A stretch of 64,000 bases of DNA from positions 40,123,441 to 40,187,440 of the forward strand of contig OZ024902.1 of NCBI GenBank assembly GCA_964017125.1, written 5' to 3'. Below are positions 59,032 to 64,000 of this stretch, piece by piece. How positions within the stretch are numbered: the stretch's first letter is position 1; every line of letters starts with the position of its first letter. The notes under the pieces were generated by a model that worked only from the letters and a program-made list of their open reading frames with translations, had not been told where the DNA came from and ran no database searches. The translations under genes and the position numbers were made by a program. Source of the stretch: Flabesymbios commensalis. Taxonomy: Eukaryota; Annelida; Polychaeta; Terebellida; Flabelligeridae.

Positions 59032-60031
59032 CACAGAGAGAAGGCACAGACACAAAACTGATGTGACAAGAAATGAGCGGTGAGAAGTAAAGCAATATAT
59101 CTCCCACCTCTATAGAGGGGGAGACATAATTATGATGTACACAGAACACACAGCGCGGGGTATAGATATAGTCAGGGTAAGCGCCACCTGGTGAATAACT
59201 ATGAACTATAGCAAGCACGAGAGTGGTCAAAAAAGAGTGTTCAGCGAACTGGATGACTTGTGTCCACAAAAAATGCGGTCAGCTAGATTATTTTAAAAGA
59301 TGTCTCTATATATTAAGGATGCATCCTTGTCCTAAATCTGTTAGCTTACAAACCGACTTTTCAACCTCCTAGTCAAATATATAGTTATCAAAATCGTATG
59401 TAAAAGAACAATATAATTGAGGTCAGCTGATATACCCCTGATAACACAGCTACCGTTTCCGTCCAACATTATCTCCCACAGTGCAGTGCGCGGGTGACTG
59501 CAGCCATTCACGGACAGATGGGCATGTTAATAGCTATTTCCCTGACGTTCTGTTGCACCATGCCTCAAAGTAGGTAGTGTTCCAGTCGCTCTAAATATGG
59601 GCTCAGCAACTGGTAGTTCCTGCCATATAATAACGTCGTCACGTAGAGAGAATCACTGCGGTGCTGCATTTGCATAATCTAATTTTCCTCACGTCGAAAT
59701 ACAGCACTGCGTAGAACATTTTCACTCTCATCAAAACGTTCATAGTTAATTGCTTGTGGGGAGGGGGACTCTATATTTTTGTTTTGGTAAAATTGCTCGA
59801 ATAATTGTAGGCGAATGCGAACAAAGAGCAGTCTACAAACGCTATAATGTAGTTGGCAATGGTCCTGACAGTGTACTCGTGTTAATTAGCAAATGAAACA
59901 AAGTTTTCTATGCTTGTGATGCACCATATTTTGTTTGCACACACTCGGCTGGTGCTGGTGATGCCACTGTGATCAAGCATACTCCCCTGGTAGAGCGCGT
60001 GATGACTTCCATTGCACTTGGGTGCGTTTGG
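59032..60031. other. Unassigned sequence
   Basis: No gene or ordered repeat recognised. Confidence 0.35.
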
Positions 60032-63000
60032 ATGAAGGGGGTATCGTGCACCCCCGCAAATCAATTTCTGATTGATGTCTCTAGATTGAAAAAATGTCAT
60101 AGAGACCGATTTGCTATGTTAAAAATTCCCACATACCATTTGTATGCGAATTAGTGACGCCATTACTGGAAAATGTATATTTCGCCATATCTCAGCTAAT
60201 AGTACACATAGCTCAACAATTAAGGTCTCTAACCCCATGTTTTGAATGTCTAAGTTCATTATAAAATTATAAAATTGTTCATTTAATGATAAAAGCATGA
60301 AATTTTGCATGCTAGGAGAACATACCATGACGGTAAATTTTAGCTATAGGGCCATTCCAAATTTGATCCTTGACCTTGATTGCATCCATTTTAAAAAAAT
60401 GGCCGCCATAATATACATGTCTCAATATCTCAGTTTCTAAATCACTCGGAAAAATGATCTTGGTGTCTAAATATACATTTTCAGGACCAAGTATTACAAA
60501 AAAGACAATCACAAATACGCAAATTTGACCTTTAGCCTTAATAGTGGCCATTTTCCAAAATGGCCGCAGGAATATACATGTTTCAATACCTCAGTTTCTA
60601 ATTCACGTAGAAAAAAAATCTTGGTGTCTAAACATACATTTTCTAAACCAAGGATTACAAAAATGACAATTATAAATACGCAAATTTAATATTTGACCAT
60701 CATGGCAGTCAATTTTTCCAAAATGGCCGCCAGAATATACATGGTTTAATATCTCCGATTGGTGTCTAAATATACATTTTCGGGACCAAGGATTACACAA
60801 AAGGAAATTACAAATACGCTAACTTAATATTTTTATCTCAATGGTAGTCATTTTTCAAAATGGCCTCCAGAATATACATATTTTATTATATCGGTTTATA
60901 ATTCACCTAGTTAGTGTTTAAATATACATTTTCAGGACCCAGGTCAAGGATTAGGGAGAACGATCAGAAATACGTATCTAAATCATCCGATAAATGCTTG
61001 TTTGATCGTTCTATTGATTTATTTACAAATCATTGCTAAAGTAATATGAATGCAGATAATATAGCCATGGCACTGATTTTTGGTTGCTACAAGCTGAGAT
61101 CGGTAGCATTAAAAAATGATATTTGCCATCAAATATTATTTCCAGTTTACAGCTAGATGACTTAGCGGAACGTTTAAAATTAATAAGGAAAAATGGCATG
61201 ATGGATGTCATTACCATCTAACAAAACTAAACTTGAACAAACTGACAAGAGAAGAGAGGCCCTATATAGCCTACTCGTCAAAATAGTGACATGACAGATC
61301 TGTTTTTGCATGGAACCAGCAACAGACACAGAGCTATTGTACCATTGTACCATAGATTAACCAAATATGGTTAATCTATGATTGTTCGGGTCAGAAAATA
61401 TGTTCGACACCTACAAGACGAAAGTATGCTGGCTAAACTGAACAAAGAGGACGCTATTGCTTAGGAGGCCATGTACCATATTTGGTGTCTTGTAAATTAA
61501 CCTCTACAACCGCGTCAGACAAGTAAGGGAGAGAACTTGACGAAAAAGGAGACTTTGTTAATCAGCATCCTAAAATTGTCACATCTAGTGATGCTCAACA
61601 GCTTTGTTTAATGTCTAGGTGTTAGTTCAAATCACTATAATCTACTAGTGATGATTCACAACAAAAGAAATAACTGGTTGAGGCTCTATTTAAATTAGCA
61701 CTGTCTGTGTATTATCGTAATGGTAGTGTGATAAACATATACAAGATCAGGCAAAAACCTCTGCCATTATTTCAACACAGATCAAGCTGTATATCCACCA
61801 AAGATCAAGGGCAAACACCCTGGTAGCCATCGATCTTATTGACCATAACACGTCTTTGCCAAGTGCCGACATATCTTTTTATGGAACCAGCATTTCACTT
61901 TTTCAATATCCTCGAAATCAGACGAGTGGATTGGGCCACACACATTTGAATATTCTGAACAGGATCATTATATTGATGGGAGAGTTTTAGACAGGCTACA
62001 ACAATCATACACTCAAAAATTCATCTGGGGTGCGGGTATCCTGCTCCTCTATGTTTGCTGGACCTTATAAGTAAACTCACACCTGAAGCAATTAATGAGA
62101 GATAATTCATGTAAAAAGTATGTGTATTCATAATGCACAAACACGTAATTATGTAACAGCTAACATCTAAGGGTGCGAGCTGCGAAATGGACAAGAAGAA
62201 CAGTTACTGAGACATCTCATGTCTTCTGTGAACTGCTCAAATGTGACCTTTCTTCCTATGTTATGGCCATTGAACTCATAAAAAAATTTAAATGTCTAAA
62301 AATACTTTTTCTATCAGTGCCCCTGAAAATGTATATTCAGATACAAATATTACGATTTTAAGTGGATTAAAAGCTGTGATATTGACACGTATGTAGATTT
62401 GGTTGGCCAGTTTGAAAATTACCACCACTGGAGTCGGTGAAATGTTTTTCTTGTGGCTTAAAAATATTGTTTTGCTACCAGTGTCCTTCAAAATATACAT
62501 TTAGACATACATATTCAGAATATTTGTGGATTAGAAGCTGACGTTAGAATACTTATATTATATTTGGTCGGCCATTTTGTAAAATGACTGCCATTAAAGT
62601 CATTCAAATGTTTTGTGTTAGATTAATGTGTTTAAAAGTATATTATTTATTATCAGTAGCCCTGAAAATGTATGTTTAGATAGATATATTTCGATTTTAG
62701 GTGGATTAGAAACTGAGATATTGACACGCGTATGCAGACTTGGTCGGCCATTTTGTAAAATGACCACCACTTGAGTCAGTGAAATGTTTGATTTTTGTTG
62801 GATTATTGTGTTTAAAAATACTTTATTTTTTATCAGTACCCCTGAAAATGTATGCTTAGATACACATATTGCGATTTTAGGTGGATTAGAAGCCGAGATA
62901 TTGACACGTTTGTAGACTTTGTAAAATGGCCACCACTGGAGTCAGTAAAATGGGTTTCTGCTGGCTTAGAACTATTTTTTTGTTACCAGTGACCTTCAAA

Positions 63001-63390
63001 ATATACATTTAGAAATAGATATTCAGAATATATGTGGATTAGAAGCTGACATAAAATTATAGACATATATTTGGTCGGCCATTTTGTAAAATGGCTGCCA
63101 TTAAAGGCATTATAATGTTTTATGTTGGATTAATGTGTATCCAACACTATATTTCTTTTCAGTACCCCTAAAAAGGTATATTTAGATTAAAAAATTTCGA
63201 TTCAAATAGGATTAGAAGCTGAGATATTGACACTTATATACATTTGGTCGGCCATTTTGTAAAATGGCCGCCAGCGAGGTCACGTGTCATTATTTGGATG
63301 GCCCTATAGCTAAAAACATTCTTGAAGGTGTCCTCTTACAGCATGTAAAATTACATGCTTTTATCATCAAATGAACAATTCCTTCATATA
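60032..63390. mobile_element. 3.1-3.4 kb inverted-repeat element with decayed central frame (family R1)
   Basis: AATTGTTCATTTAATGATAAAAGCATG (from about 60275) is answered in inverse by CATGCTTTTATCATCAAATGAACAATT (to about 63383). The pairing includes TTTAGCTATAGGGCCAT (60338) and GGCCCTATAGCTAAAA (63301). Inside each end stand tandem units of about 150-180 bp with an AAAATGGCCGCC core (left: 60398, 60558, 60722, 60862; right: 62575 to 63270, about five units) and a TATACATTTTCAGGACC / CCTGAAAATGTATA word. An R1 copy (60032-60262) adjoins on the left. The middle (61250-62100) contains eroded coding traces such as KLNKEDAIA and SFYGTSISLFQYP. They recall an uncharacterised multi-copy animal ORF known to me only by pattern, and several breaks separate them. 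Superfamily unknown. Confidence 0.72.
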
Positions 63391-63427
63391 TAACAACCAG
63401 TCAACCTAACTACTAGTGGAATCATTG

Positions 63428-64000
63428 ACGAATAAAAACTGATAGCTGCACACGTTATCTATCTGGACCTAATGTATTTCTGAAGGTTCAATAACACAAC
63501 AACACCATACCACCATAACAAAACATAACATTATGATGTATCTCAGTACATGACATGGGGTACTGGGGTGATTATTAGTAGTTCCATTTGTTGCATTCTG
63601 AACAACATGGTACTGAGGCACTGGTCTACAGCAATCATCCTGCAGCCTCCACGTGTCTGGCCATAATCTTCGGGTAGATTGCCAGCGGGGTATCCTGGGT
63701 CATCGTTTCAACAATGCAATTGCCAATGCAGCTCCGGTATCAATGGACTGTACTGTTTTAACGTATTGCATTGTCACTTAAGTGTCCATTAGTGCTGAAT
63801 GAAAAAAAAGTAAAACAACAATTTACTACCGTTACTACTACTAAATTACATGACATCTTGTAGAATGTATGTTAGCATGCCCTAGCACAGAATAACATCA
63901 TGGTGTGTCCCAGTAGGCCTACTAGACATAATGTAGAATGTATCCTAGAATGTATATAGGTATGTTCTACCACATAATAACACTATGACGTGTCCTAGTA
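63428..64000. repeat. Degenerate TGTAGAATGTAT repeat family, right copy
   Basis: AAAAACTGATAGCTGCAC, ATCTATCTGGACCTAATG and GGTTCAATAA open the block as at 4033. It closes with TAGAATGTATCCTAGAATGTAT and CTACCACATAATAACACTATG at the window edge, so it probably continues beyond. In the middle (63560-63780) is unrelated sequence. Confidence 0.75.

Overview
The window looks like repeat-rich, AT-rich intronic and intergenic DNA from a large invertebrate genome, probably a marine deuterostome or lophotrochozoan. The pointers are tRNA-headed SINEs, several CR1/jockey-like LINE fragments, many short inverted-repeat transposons, a 5S-derived sequence and frequent AGGCCTA words. The species cannot be fixed from the sequence. 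There is no operon, CRISPR array, complete protein gene or recognisable LTR retroelement.

Only two stretches look like host coding sequence. They are internal exons on the minus strand at 48431-48733 and 16851-17015. Both have good splice sites and phase-1 boundaries that fit each other, so they are probably consecutive exons of one gene split by a 31.4 kb intron. The encoded peptide is Ser/Gly/Pro-rich and apparently disordered, and I could not identify the protein. Most of the window would then be intron and flank of this gene.

Layout. 0-4 kb: a 3 kb palindromic composite of 21-bp and 32-bp minisatellites, with a SINE inside a tandemly doubled 896-bp block. 4-8 kb: a CR1-like LINE fragment broken by a 218-bp element, then a repeat broken by a 474-bp inverted-repeat transposon. 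8.3-14.5 kb: stacked tandem repeats, bracketed in part by two nearly identical 223-bp modules. 14.7-25.3 kb: TTAA-flanked MITEs, SINEs, the 3' exon, a 5S-like sequence and palindromic MITEs. 27.1-32.1 kb: a 5 kb inverted-repeat element with a minisatellite core. 32.8-48.4 kb: LINE tails, a TTCC microsatellite, a second minisatellite field and fold-back MITEs. 48.4-57 kb: the 5' exon, degenerate repeats and a 3-unit array carrying ATGGCGGCC. 57.1-59.1 kb: a cluster of palindromic elements. 60.0-63.4 kb: a second large inverted-repeat element around a decayed reading frame.

The most interesting pattern is that several apparently unrelated tandem or inverted-repeat families here carry the same short core, AA(G/A)ATGGC(C/G)GCCAT. 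It resembles the YY1 site and lies near the arm repeats of two multi-kilobase inverted-repeat elements. These elements, and the TTAA MITEs that share one internal hairpin, are the best candidates for an undescribed transposable-element group.
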